Positions 8,273 to 18,131 of a stretch of 64,000 bases of DNA are shown piece after piece (position 1 is the stretch's first letter; each line of letters starts with the position of its first letter). The translations under genes and the position numbers were made by a program. Below the pieces are notes generated by a model. The model did no database searches and was not told the origin of the DNA. It saw nothing but the letters and a program-made list of their open reading frames with translations. The DNA is from DATEGZ01 sp035519535 (GTDB taxonomy: Bacteria; Acidobacteriota; Vicinamibacteria; Vicinamibacterales; SCN-69-37): positions 1-64,000 of the forward strand of contig DATIWF010000068.1 of NCBI GenBank assembly GCA_035519535.1, in the 5' to 3' direction.

Positions 8273-9370
8273 ATGAGCGGCGCGCACCGCGTTTTCGCGC
8301 TCTCCTGCCACGCGTCCTACCGGTGCCGTCACGCCGGCGCGTGTTGCACCGCGGGCTGGCCAATCCCGGTCGAGTCCGATCGGCTCGCGCGCCTGCGCGC
8401 GGCGATCGCCGCGCGGGCGCTTCAGCCGCCGCGCGCGATCGACGACGCGCGGCTCTTCGAGACCCTGCCTGGCGCGCCCGCCGGCACGCCGGCGGTCCTC
8501 GGCGTGGTCGATCGCGCGTGCGTGTTCTTCGACGCCGAACGCGGCCGGACGTGCGCCGTGCAGCGCGCGCTCGGCCACGACGCGCTGCCGCTCGCCTGCC
8601 GGCAATTCCCGCGCGTCGTCGTCCGCGATCCCCGCGGGGTGTCGGTGACGCTGTCGCACTACTGCCCGACTGCGGCGTCCTTGCTCTCGGCGCCCGGCCC
8701 GCCATCGATCGTGACCGATGCGGCGGCGTTCCCGCCCGACGCCGAGTATTCCGGTCTGGATGCCACGACGAGCCTGCCGCCCGCGCTCACGCCTCACGTG
8801 TTGATGGACTGGCCGAGCTGGTGGGAGATCGAGCATCTCGCGGTCGATCTGATCGCGGTCGAGGCCGGCTCGCCCGAACGGGCGCTGGCGCGACTCGGCG
8901 TGCTCGTTGAGCATGCGCGGGCCTGGCGGCCCGGCGGCGGCGCGCCGCTCGTGACCGCCGTGCGCACTGCGGGCGAGCACGCCCGCGCGACGACGCCAGT
9001 CGGGTGGGCGCCGTCTGGCGCGTGGCTTGCGGAGCGTTGTCAGATCGCGCTCGGCGCGGTTCCGCCCGAACTCCTGAGCGCGGCGCCGGCCGTCTCGCCA
9101 TCGGGCGCGTCTGACATCTCAGCCACGGTGCTGACGCATTTCCTCTCGGCCCACGCCTTCGCCAACTGGACCGCGCATCTGGGGCGGGGCCTGCGCTCGT
9201 GGCAGCGATCCCTTGAGGTCGCGTTCGCGCTGGTCCGTTCGGGCCGAAGCGTCCGCGACGCCGACCTGATTCTGCGTCATCTGGCCGATCCGCACGCATT
9301 CGCCGCGGCCTGCAGCCTGGCCGAGGACCGCATACTCCCGTCACCCTGGCGCACCGGCGTTCGCGTGTAG
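8273..9370 (+). CDS. YkgJ/FliB-like cysteine-cluster protein
   Basis: A 365-residue protein with an N-terminal cysteine cluster, Cys12, Cys18, Cys24 and Cys25 (SYRCRHAGACCTAGW), followed by CAVQ, ACRQFPR and HYCPTAA. This pattern is typical of the YkgJ zinc/iron-chelating fold and of the cysteine part of flagellin lysine N-methylase-like proteins. The remaining 200 residues are helical and not diagnostic. Whether it binds an Fe-S cluster, and any methylase role, are inferences; no flagellar genes are nearby. The ExbD-like gene starts 12 nt after its stop. Confidence 0.72.
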   Translation: MSGAHRVFALSCHASYRCRHAGACCTAGWPIPVESDRLARLRAAIAARALQPPRAIDDARLFETLPGAPAGTPAVLGVVDRACVFFDAERGRTCAVQRALGHDALPLACRQFPRVVVRDPRGVSVTLSHYCPTAASLLSAPGPPSIVTDAAAFPPDAEYSGLDATTSLPPALTPHVLMDWPSWWEIEHLAVDLIAVEAGSPERALARLGVLVEHARAWRPGGGAPLVTAVRTAGEHARATTPVGWAPSGAWLAERCQIALGAVPPELLSAAPAVSPSGASDISATVLTHFLSAHAFANWTAHLGRGLRSWQRSLEVAFALVRSGRSVRDADLILRHLADPHAFAAACSLAEDRILPSPWRTGVRV

Positions 9371-9382
9371 AATCGAGCGACT

Positions 9383-9853
9383 GTGGCAGAGCCGCACAAG
9401 CACCACGACAAAGAGGACGAGGACCGCGCGGTTCGGCGCATGCTGGCCCCGCCCTCGTCGGACATGAACGTCACCCCGCTCATCGACGTCCTGCTGGTGC
9501 TGCTGGTCATCTTCATGGCCACGCTGCCGCTGACGCAGCGCGGCATGGACATCAACCTGCCGCTCGAGGTGAGTCCGACGACGCAGCCGAAGGACGTGGA
9601 GACGGAGATCGTGGCTCAGGTCACGGCTGACCACAAACTCACCCTCAACAAGCAGACGACGTCGCTCGACGAGTTCGAGTCGAAGCTCCGCGATCTGCTC
9701 GTCAACCGCAAGGACAAGACCATCTTCGTGATCGGCGACAAGGACCTGCACTACGGCGAGATGATGAACGTCATCGACGCGGCGATGGGCGCGGGCGCCC
9801 GTGTGGCGATCGTCACCGAGGGGATGAAACAGGAAGTGAGCAAGGGGCGCTGA
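9383..9853 (+). CDS. ExbD/TolR-family biopolymer transport protein
   Basis: A 156-residue inner-membrane protein: a short charged cytoplasmic tail, one membrane segment (about 30-49) containing the conserved Asp35 of the proton path (TPLIDVLLVLL), then a periplasmic domain ending with the GEMMNVIDAAMGAG pattern of the family. In the family it works with ExbB/TolQ to drive TonB- or Tol-type outer-membrane processes. No ExbB/TolQ gene is nearby, so the stator partner must be elsewhere. The GTG start has no Shine-Dalgarno; a TAGAAT hexamer at 9368-9373 suggests a nearly leaderless transcript. Confidence 0.9.
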   Translation: MAEPHKHHDKEDEDRAVRRMLAPPSSDMNVTPLIDVLLVLLVIFMATLPLTQRGMDINLPLEVSPTTQPKDVETEIVAQVTADHKLTLNKQTTSLDEFESKLRDLLVNRKDKTIFVIGDKDLHYGEMMNVIDAAMGAGARVAIVTEGMKQEVSKGR

Positions 9854-9881
9854 GGCGCCCCGAGCCCCGGCGTCGCCCGTC

Positions 9882-11585
<1,704 letters not shown>

Positions 11586-11636
11586 AGGGGGCCCTCTGTG
11601 ACGTCAAGCTCTCGATTGTACTTCGACACCCCGCCG

Positions 11637-11664
11637 AACTTCTAACTTCTGGCTTCTCACTTGA
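11637..11664. repeat. Short 7-bp-period array (R4)
   Basis: Four consecutive 7-bp units: AACTTCT, AACTTCT, GGCTTCT, CACTTGA. It lies in the gap between pruA and the STAS gene, next to a decayed VOC-family fragment. Same period as the arrays at 22.1, 34.1, 57.2 and 59.4 kb but with a different unit. Confidence 0.55.
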
Positions 11665-11667
11665 TCG

Positions 11668-11733
11668 CTTTTCAGCAAAGGTGATCAGATAGCCGTCCGG
11701 ATCGGTCAGTCGGGCGCCGTGATGCGGACGTCG
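11668..11733 (-). pseudogene. Decayed C-terminal fragment of a VOC/glyoxalase-family gene
   Basis: Read on the minus strand, this stretch encodes HGARLTDPDGYLITFAEK, a close match to the conserved last strand of vicinal-oxygen-chelate (glyoxalase/bleomycin-resistance) proteins, where DPDG and the following Glu are typical. Nothing upstream on that strand matches the family: the same DNA holds the promoter and start of the STAS gene. The downstream side passes into a 7-bp repeat array. This looks like the remnant of a deleted gene. Confidence 0.5.
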
Positions 11734-11764
11734 AAGCCAGCGCTCTTGTACAATGGCTCGCGGG

Positions 11765-12097
11765 ATGGACATCCGCGAGCGACAGATCGGGCAGGCGACG
11801 GTCGTCGAGCTGTCGGGCCGGTTGACGGTCAACGATCAGCCGGGCGTGCTGAAAGAAGCGGTGGCGAACGCCGTCAGCCGCGGCGCCCGCAACGTGCTGC
11901 TCGATCTCTCCGGCGTGCGCTACATCGACAGCACCCGCCTCGGCGAGCTGATCGCGGCGCACATCACGGTGTCGCGACAGGGCGGCAAGCTCAAACTCGT
12001 CGGGACCCCGGAGCGGATCGTCGAGCTGCTGCACATGGCGGGCCTCGACGGCGTCTTCGAACGCTTCGCGACCGCGGACGACGCCGTCCGAAGCTAG
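11765..12097 (+). CDS. STAS-domain anti-sigma factor antagonist
   Basis: A 110-residue single STAS domain (SpoIIAA/RsbV family). The phosphorylatable serine lies in the YIDSTRLGEL loop (residue 56 from this start). Such proteins bind a partner anti-sigma kinase and release a sigma factor when dephosphorylated; no kinase or sigma gene is adjacent. An earlier ATG at 11753 overlaps a TACAAT hexamer (11749-11754); if that is the -10, transcription starts near 11761 and only the ATG at 11765 is usable. The stop codon overlaps the ferritin stop on the other strand. Confidence 0.88.
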   Translation: MDIRERQIGQATVVELSGRLTVNDQPGVLKEAVANAVSRGARNVLLDLSGVRYIDSTRLGELIAAHITVSRQGGKLKLVGTPERIVELLHMAGLDGVFERFATADDAVRS

Positions 12098-12609
12098 CGT
12101 GACGCCGGCGGCGGGGCGGCCTCGGACTGGCGGGATCCGAGCTCGCGGTCGAGGTCCAGCAGAGACGCCGGATCGTCCTTGACCATGTGGAACTTCGCGA
12201 CGATCTCCCGGACGCTCTTCTCTTCCTCGACCTGCTCGGTGATGAACCACTGCAGCTCGGCCATCGCGGCGAAGACCTTTTCGTGGAACGCGAGCTCGTA
12301 GAGCTCGTCGATCTGGCCGCTGACCTTCTGTTCCTGCGCGAGCGCCTGCTCGAACACCTCCACGACCGACCCGAAATCAGCCCGGGGCTCGTCGATGCCC
12401 AGCAACCGGACGTGGTGATTGCGCGCCAGCACGAAGTCGAACAGCTTCATGGCATGCAGGTGCTCCTCGGCGCTCTGCAGGCGCAGCCACTGCCCGGCAC
12501 CCATGAACTTGTGGTGCTCGCACCACCCGGCCATGGCCAGGTACGAGAACGACGCGCTGAATTCCGCCGCGATCTGGCGGTTGATGGCCTCGAGCACTTT
12601 GGGTGTCAT
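12094..12609 (-). CDS. Ferritin
   Basis: A 171-residue four-helix ferritin that stores iron as ferric mineral. Ferroxidase-site residues are visible: Glu in EFSASFSYLAMA, the SAEEHLHAMKL motif (Glu and His), and EQVEEEKSV in helix D. The C-terminal Ala/Pro tail is slightly longer than in E. coli FtnA. The minus-strand TAGAAT lies at 12616-12621, directly before the upstream GTG (12615), so a transcript starting 6-7 nt later would begin at the ATG at 12609; I chose that start. Its stop shares a CTAG with the convergent STAS gene. Confidence 0.92.
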   Translation of the reverse strand: MTPKVLEAINRQIAAEFSASFSYLAMAGWCEHHKFMGAGQWLRLQSAEEHLHAMKLFDFVLARNHHVRLLGIDEPRADFGSVVEVFEQALAQEQKVSGQIDELYELAFHEKVFAAMAELQWFITEQVEEEKSVREIVAKFHMVKDDPASLLDLDRELGSRQSEAAPPPASR

Positions 12610-12729
12610 GGACACATTCTAGTGCCGGCCCCGCGCGGGCGACTGGCGTATCATCCTGCCGTGGCGGTCCGGACGCTCAAGACTGGGATCGAGCCCGGAA
12701 AGTCATAGAGTAGTAAGGAGCACGCGGCG

Positions 12730-13572
12730 ATGGCATTCGACGACCTGCCCCTCGAACGGACTGACGCACCGCCCCCGCCGCCGCCCGTACCGCCGTCTCC
12801 GCCGCTGCCCTCCGGGGCGCCGACGCGGTGGATTGTCCTCGGCGCCGTGGCAGTGGTGGCCGGCGCGCTGCTCGCGCTCTGGTGGCTGAGCCGCGCGCAT
12901 CCAGAAACGGCGACGCCCCCAGCGACGGCGGCGACCGACGTGGCGGTGCCGCGCAACCGTCCGAAGCCGCAGCCGATCGATCTGCCGCCGCTCGATGCGT
13001 CGGACACCGCGCTCCGCACGCTCGTCGCCGCCCTCTCCAAGCACCCGCTGCTCTCGCGGCTGCTGGCGACGAAGGACCTCGTCCGCAACGCCACGCTCGC
13101 GACCGTGCAGATTGGCGACGGCAAGACGCCCGCGACGCCGCTCCTCGTGCTGCGGCCGGCGACCCACGTCGCGATTGCCGGCACGGCGTCGGGGCGGCTC
13201 GATCCCGCGAGCTACGCGCGATGGGACAGCGCGACCGCGGCGCTCACGTCGATCAATCCGCCCGACCTCGCGCAGCTCTACGTCAACACGCAGCTGCTCT
13301 TCGATCAGGCCTATCGCGAGCTTGGCCATCCGAACGCCGGGTTCGATGAGGCGATCGTTCGTGCGATCAACACCCTGGGCGCCACGCCGCAGGTCGATCA
13401 GGATCCCGTCCTGGTCCGCCGCTCCGGGGGCCTCTTCGAACACGAGGACCAGAACCTGCGCGGTCTGCTGCCGGTGCAGAAGCAGTTCCTGCTGATGGGC
13501 CCGGACAACCGCCGCAAGATCATGGGCTGGCTCAAGCAGTTCGCCATCGACCTCGACCTCAAGGTCGACTGA
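12730..13572 (+). CDS. DUF3014 domain protein
   Basis: A 280-residue single-pass membrane protein. It has a proline-rich cytoplasmic N-terminus (12-28), one membrane segment (about 33-52) and then a DUF3014 domain (about 85-278) with LPPLDASD, LYVNTQLLFDQAYRELG and the final MGPDNRRKIMGWL motif. Function unknown in the family. The ATG has a Shine-Dalgarno (AAGGAG). Upstream, a GTG at 12661 opens a 15-codon frame 6 nt after a TATCAT hexamer, a possible leader peptide. Confidence 0.88.
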   Translation: MAFDDLPLERTDAPPPPPPVPPSPPLPSGAPTRWIVLGAVAVVAGALLALWWLSRAHPETATPPATAATDVAVPRNRPKPQPIDLPPLDASDTALRTLVAALSKHPLLSRLLATKDLVRNATLATVQIGDGKTPATPLLVLRPATHVAIAGTASGRLDPASYARWDSATAALTSINPPDLAQLYVNTQLLFDQAYRELGHPNAGFDEAIVRAINTLGATPQVDQDPVLVRRSGGLFEHEDQNLRGLLPVQKQFLLMGPDNRRKIMGWLKQFAIDLDLKVD

Positions 13573-13577
13573 CCGCC

Positions 13578-15971
13578 CTACTCGTGCCTGAGCGCGACGA
13601 TCGGATCGACTGACGCGGCGCGCAGCGCCGGGACGATCGACGCGGCGAATCCCGTCAGGAGCAAGACGCCAATCACCACACCGAACACGACGGGATCACC
13701 CTGCGTGACATTGAAGAAGAGAATCTTCATGAACCCGGCGAGAAACCACGCGGGGAGCAGGCCGAGCGCGATCCCGGCGCCGACGCGCCAGAGTCCCTGC
13801 GACAGCACCATGCGGATCACGCGGGCGCGGTCCGCACCAAGCGCGAGGCGCACGCCGATCTCCTGGGTGCGGCGCCGCACGCCAAAGGCCATCACGCCGT
13901 AGAGTCCGGCCGCGGCGAGCACCAGGGCGCCGACGCCGAACGCCGTCAAGAGCGCGCCGAAGACCCGGAAGGCCCAGCTGCGCTGCCAGAGCGCCGCCGA
14001 AAGCCGGTCGCTGCCGGAGAGCGCGAGGTCCTGGTCGACGTCGGCGATCGCCCGGCGGATGGCGCTCGTGAGCGCCACGGGATCGCCCGTCGTCGAGGCG
14101 AGGATGCCCAGCGTCCGAACCGGAAACTGCGCGAGCGGCACGTACATCGTCTCGGTCACATCGCCCGGGTTCGCGCCGACCGCCAGATTCGGGACGATGC
14201 CGATGATCGTCACCCACGGCGCTTTGGGATCGTTGCCGTACTTGACGCGCCGGCCGACCGCGTCTTCACCGGGGAAGAGCTTCCTGGCGAAGTCCTCGCC
14301 GACGAGCGCAACGGGCGGCGCGGCGGCGCCGTCGCTGACGGAGATCATCCGGCCGCGGAGGAGCGGCACGCGGAGCGTCGCGAAGAACGAGGGCGACACG
14401 ATCACACGGCGGACCATCGGATGGTCGTTGTCGGAGGCATAGGTCCGTCCCTCGACCGAGGCCGGCGTCCCGCCGCCGGGCGTCGGGACGCCGGAGCTGA
14501 ACGCGAGCCCTCGCACGCCCGGAACCGAGGCCAGCCGGTCCGCCAGCCGGTCCGTCACGCCCCACACGTCCGCGTCGGCAGGATACGCCTTCTGGCCAAT
14601 CAACACGGAGCCGGTGAAGACGTCTTCGGTGGCAAACGGATAGTCGACCTGGCCGATCTGCACGACGCTCTTGATCACCAGCCCGGAGACCACGAGCAGG
14701 CAACAGGACAGCAGCACTTCCGCCACGACCAGCGTGCGGGAGAACCGGCCGATGCGCACACCCGTATTGCCCCGGCCCTCGTCCTTCAGCACGGCGTTCA
14801 CGTCCTGACGCGTGACGCGCAGCGCGGGAACGAGGCTCGAGAGGACCGCGGCCAGAAGCGTGATCGCCATCACGAAGAGCAGCACGATCTGATCCACGCG
14901 GATGTCGATCCAGAACGGCGGGTGCGTGTCGGCGACGGCGCCGCGGAAGAGCCGGGTGCCGACCAGGGCGATCCCGAGCCCGAGCGCGGCGCCGAGCGCC
15001 GCCAGGATCAGGCCTTCCACGAGCAGCTGCCGCACGACGCGGGCACGGCCCGCGCCGAGCGCCGTCCGGACCGCGATCTCCTTGCCGCGCTCCGCGGCCC
15101 GGGCCAGCTGGAGGTTGGTCACGTTCGCGCAGGCGATGAGCAGCACGCCCATCACAGCCACGAGCATCGCCGTCAGCGTGCTGATGACCTGCTTGCTCAT
15201 GAACCGCCGGATGAACGGCATCACGTCGGTCGTGAGGTCTTTGTTCTCGGGATATTGCTGTTCGAGCCGGCGCGCGATGGCCGCCATGTCGGCCGACGCC
15301 CGTTCAATCGTGACCCCGGCCTTCAACCGCCCGACCACGCTCACCTGCCGGCCCTGGCCGCGCGTGGCGCCCGCCTTCAACTCGAGGGGCCGCCAGAGGT
15401 CCGCCCCTTGCGGAAACGCAAATTTCGGCGGCATCACGCCCACGATTTCCGTCGGCGTGCCGTTCACGCGGATCGATCGCCCGATCACGCCCGGGTCGCC
15501 GCCGAACTGCAGCCGCCAGACGGGCTCGCTGATGATGGCCACGGCCGGCGCCCCTGGCTGGCTGTCGGCGTCGGTGAAGTCGCGGCCCAACGCCGTAGTG
15601 GTCCGCAGCAGGTGAAGCGAGTTCGCCGTGATGTCCGCCGCGCGGTATTCCTGCGGCGCGAGGCCCCCGGACACGACCACGGTGTCGCCGGCGAACGCGG
15701 ACAGCTCCTCGAACGTCTGCTGGCTGGCGCGCCAGTCGAGGAAGTCCTCGAGCGACGTCGAGATGCTGTTGGCCGGACGGTTCACGACGTGTCGGCTGAT
15801 CGCGAGGATGCGCTCGGACTCCTCGAACGGCAGCCCCCGGAGGAACACCCCCTGCACGATGCTGAACATCGTCGTCGTCAGTCCGATGCCGAGCCCGAGC
15901 GCGACGATGGCGAGGAGCGACGTGCCGGGACGCTTGATGAGGATGCGAAAACCGAACTTCAGGTCATTCAT
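13578..15971 (-). CDS. ADOP-type ABC transporter permease (MacB/FtsX family)
   Basis: A 797-residue inner-membrane permease of the acidobacterial duplicated orphan permease type. It has an N-terminal membrane helix (GLGIGLTTTMFSIVQG), a MacB periplasmic core (about 50-240), an FtsX domain with three helices (about 275-430), a second periplasmic region and a second FtsX domain (about 670-790). The start at 15971 (MNDLKFGFRI) matches the usual beginning of the family; the open frame upstream is unlikely to be translated. Family members lack an adjacent ATPase, as here. Substrate unknown. Confidence 0.9.
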   Translation of the reverse strand: MNDLKFGFRILIKRPGTSLLAIVALGLGIGLTTTMFSIVQGVFLRGLPFEESERILAISRHVVNRPANSISTSLEDFLDWRASQQTFEELSAFAGDTVVVSGGLAPQEYRAADITANSLHLLRTTTALGRDFTDADSQPGAPAVAIISEPVWRLQFGGDPGVIGRSIRVNGTPTEIVGVMPPKFAFPQGADLWRPLELKAGATRGQGRQVSVVGRLKAGVTIERASADMAAIARRLEQQYPENKDLTTDVMPFIRRFMSKQVISTLTAMLVAVMGVLLIACANVTNLQLARAAERGKEIAVRTALGAGRARVVRQLLVEGLILAALGAALGLGIALVGTRLFRGAVADTHPPFWIDIRVDQIVLLFVMAITLLAAVLSSLVPALRVTRQDVNAVLKDEGRGNTGVRIGRFSRTLVVAEVLLSCCLLVVSGLVIKSVVQIGQVDYPFATEDVFTGSVLIGQKAYPADADVWGVTDRLADRLASVPGVRGLAFSSGVPTPGGGTPASVEGRTYASDNDHPMVRRVIVSPSFFATLRVPLLRGRMISVSDGAAAPPVALVGEDFARKLFPGEDAVGRRVKYGNDPKAPWVTIIGIVPNLAVGANPGDVTETMYVPLAQFPVRTLGILASTTGDPVALTSAIRRAIADVDQDLALSGSDRLSAALWQRSWAFRVFGALLTAFGVGALVLAAAGLYGVMAFGVRRRTQEIGVRLALGADRARVIRMVLSQGLWRVGAGIALGLLPAWFLAGFMKILFFNVTQGDPVVFGVVIGVLLLTGFAASIVPALRAASVDPIVALRHE

Positions 15972-16019
15972 CGCGTGGGCGCTCGCCTGTGGACGGCCAC
16001 AACACGGGATCGCGGGTGT

Positions 16020-16042
16020 TTGACGCGCGGCAGGCGCGTCAA
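16020..16042. promoter_or_regulatory. Perfect 9-bp inverted repeat between divergent genes
   Basis: TTGACGCGC (16020-16028) and GCGCGTCAA (16034-16042) are perfect inverted copies around a 5-nt spacer. It sits between the ADOP permease and the desaturase, 49 nt upstream of the permease start. It could be a repressor site or a transcript hairpin. Confidence 0.4.
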
Positions 16043-16189
16043 GTTCCACGCGGCGACGGACATAAGGGCGGCGGCCCGAGGCGCCGATAACTAATACGCG
16101 CGAGCCCGGTCGATGGTAAACTAGTATGGTTATCTCGCGTGGTCCCGGGCCGTCCGGGCCGGGACTTTCCACTGACACAGGATGCGTGG

Positions 16190-16996
16190 ATGGCTGAACT
16201 CGCTCTGAAGCGGAAGAACTACGACCTGGGCACGATGCTGCCGTTTCTTGTGCTGCACGCCTCCGTCCTGCTCGTCCTGACCGTTCCGTTCCGTCTCGAA
16301 TACCTGCTGTGGCTTGCCGGGTCGTATCTGCTGCGCATGTTCGCGGTGACGGCCGGCTACCACCGGTACTTCAGCCATCGATCGTTCAAGCTGAATCGCT
16401 TCTGGCAGTTCATGCTCGCCTGGCTCGCCCAGACGTCCGGGCAGAAGGGCGTCCTGTGGTGGGCGTCGCACCACCGCGACCATCACCTGAACTCGGACCG
16501 CCAGGCCGACCTGCACTCGCCGGTGCACGAGGGCTTCTGGTGGTCGCACCTCGGCTGGATTCTGTCCGACGAGTACGACGACTACGACCCGCGCCGCATC
16601 GCCGATTTCTCCCGCTATCCCGAGCTGCGCTGGCTCGATCGCTTCCACCTGGTGCCGACCGTGGCCTACGCGGTCGCGATTTTCCTGATCGGCGGATGGG
16701 GCGCGTTCGTGTGGGGTTTCCTCGTGTCAACGGTCGTGCTGTACCACGGCACGTTCCTGATCAACTCGCTGGCGCACATCTGGGGCTCGCGGCGGTTTGC
16801 GACGCCCGACGAGAGCCGCAACAACTTCTTCCTCGCGCTCGTCACGCTCGGCGAGGGCTGGCACAACAACCATCATTACTTCATGTCGAGCGTCCGCCAG
16901 GGCGTTCGCTGGTGGGAAGTGGACATCACGTACTACGTGCTGCGCGCCCTCTCGTGGGTCGGCATCGCGCACGAGCTGAGAGAGTTCAGCGAGTAG
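16190..16996 (+). CDS. Acyl-CoA/fatty acid desaturase (delta-9 type)
   Basis: A 268-residue membrane desaturase that introduces a double bond into acyl chains. Three histidine boxes are present: HRYFSH, HRDHH and HNNHH, plus membrane segments around residues 14-50 and 155-200. They bind the di-iron centre. The start at 16190 (MAELALKRKN) fits homologues; an in-frame GTG at 16139 would add 17 residues of poor sequence. Between these two starts lies a GC-rich hairpin (16142-16165), which would sit in the mRNA leader. Likely role: membrane fluidity. Confidence 0.92.
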   Translation: MAELALKRKNYDLGTMLPFLVLHASVLLVLTVPFRLEYLLWLAGSYLLRMFAVTAGYHRYFSHRSFKLNRFWQFMLAWLAQTSGQKGVLWWASHHRDHHLNSDRQADLHSPVHEGFWWSHLGWILSDEYDDYDPRRIADFSRYPELRWLDRFHLVPTVAYAVAIFLIGGWGAFVWGFLVSTVVLYHGTFLINSLAHIWGSRRFATPDESRNNFFLALVTLGEGWHNNHHYFMSSVRQGVRWWEVDITYYVLRALSWVGIAHELREFSE

Positions 16997-17024
16997 AGAC
17001 CGTCGCCGAGGCCCTGCGAACCCG

Positions 17025-18131
17025 TTATCTCCTTCTGAACTGATACTTGCTCAGCGCATCCCGGAACGGCGGCGTCAGGATGAGCGACACCGCACGGCCG
17101 TAGCTTTCCATCCCGTCCGACACGCGATTGGCTCTGAGGTACGAATCGTAGACGCGGTTCGCGGCCATCTGGATTTCCGGGCGACGGTTCCTCAGCCGAT
17201 CGGCAATCGCCTCGAGGTCGGATCGCACGCCGGGGTCGAGCTGGCTCGTCACGAACTGGGCGCGGTCGGCGGGGAGCGCGGCGCGCGCTTCCATGATCAG
17301 ATAGAGGCTGGCGCTGTAGGCCAGGGGCGCCGGGCCGTGCATGCAGGCATACCAGCCGACGGCGCTCGCTTCAGCCTCATCGGCCTCGCCCGACAGGTGC
17401 GCCCACTCGTGCGCGAGCACGTAGGGCCGCTCGAACGGCAGCAGGTCCGGCTGAACGATGGTCTCGAGCGCGAGCGGGTTGAGCATCCCATCGACGCCCG
17501 ACCAGGTGAAGAACGGCGTCAGGAGCAGCGAGTACTTCGGGCGGCCGGCGGTGCGCAGGGGCTCGCGGTTGAGCTGTGCGAGCGCCTCGTTCATCGGATC
17601 GCGGAGCGCCTTCGACACGCCCTCGAAGCTGAGGACGTCGGCCGTCGAGGAGCCGATGCGCAGGCGGGTCGCCAGCGCGTTGGCGTCCGAGATCCCGCCC
17701 TGCAGGAACTCAGGCGTGAGCGGCGTGGCGCCGGCGTCCGATCGCAGCGTGAACTCAATCGTCAGCCGGCGGTAATTCAAGCCCCAGAAGCACATGAACA
17801 CGATCGTCAGCATCGCCGCGGCCCGCGCGACGCGGCGGATGCCCTCCCAGGCGGCGTCCACGATGCTTTCGTGGCGCGCCACGCTCAGGAGCCTCACGAA
17901 CCGCTTGAGCGCGAGGTAGACCGCGAACACGATGAAGAGGTCCACGAGCGCAAACGGCACGAGGTTGCTGCCGGCCGTGAGCCACCGCTGGATCTGCACG
18001 TAGACGCCGCGCGAGTAGAACTGCTCGACGACCCAGCCCGGGATGGGCACGAGCGCGAGGCCCGCGGCCGCCAGCGGCGCGACGAGCCAGAACGTCACCG
18101 GCTCGGACGGCGTTACTTGTGGCTTGGCCAT
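17025..18131 (-). CDS. DUF3810 membrane metalloprotease-like protein
   Basis: A 368-residue protein with three N-terminal membrane segments (about 14-30, 53-72 and 92-110), then a soluble domain with an HEWAH zinc-protease motif (AHEWAHLSGEADEAEAS) typical of DUF3810. Proteolysis is inferred from this motif only. Its start overlaps the 3' end of the NDH-2 gene by 19 nt, so it is translated from the same message. Confidence 0.85.
   Translation of the reverse strand: MAKPQVTPSEPVTFWLVAPLAAAGLALVPIPGWVVEQFYSRGVYVQIQRWLTAGSNLVPFALVDLFIVFAVYLALKRFVRLLSVARHESIVDAAWEGIRRVARAAAMLTIVFMCFWGLNYRRLTIEFTLRSDAGATPLTPEFLQGGISDANALATRLRIGSSTADVLSFEGVSKALRDPMNEALAQLNREPLRTAGRPKYSLLLTPFFTWSGVDGMLNPLALETIVQPDLLPFERPYVLAHEWAHLSGEADEAEASAVGWYACMHGPAPLAYSASLYLIMEARAALPADRAQFVTSQLDPGVRSDLEAIADRLRNRRPEIQMAANRVYDSYLRANRVSDGMESYGRAVSLILTPPFRDALSKYQFRRR

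Noticed and set aside
13578..16178. Longer form of the ADOP permease starting at 16178
   Set aside because: The extra 69 residues have no similarity to the family, overlap the desaturase leader, and MNDLKFGF at 15971 is the usual beginning.
15972..16189. Riboswitch upstream of the desaturase
   Set aside because: Only simple hairpins are present (16020-16042 and 16142-16165); no known riboswitch core was recognised.
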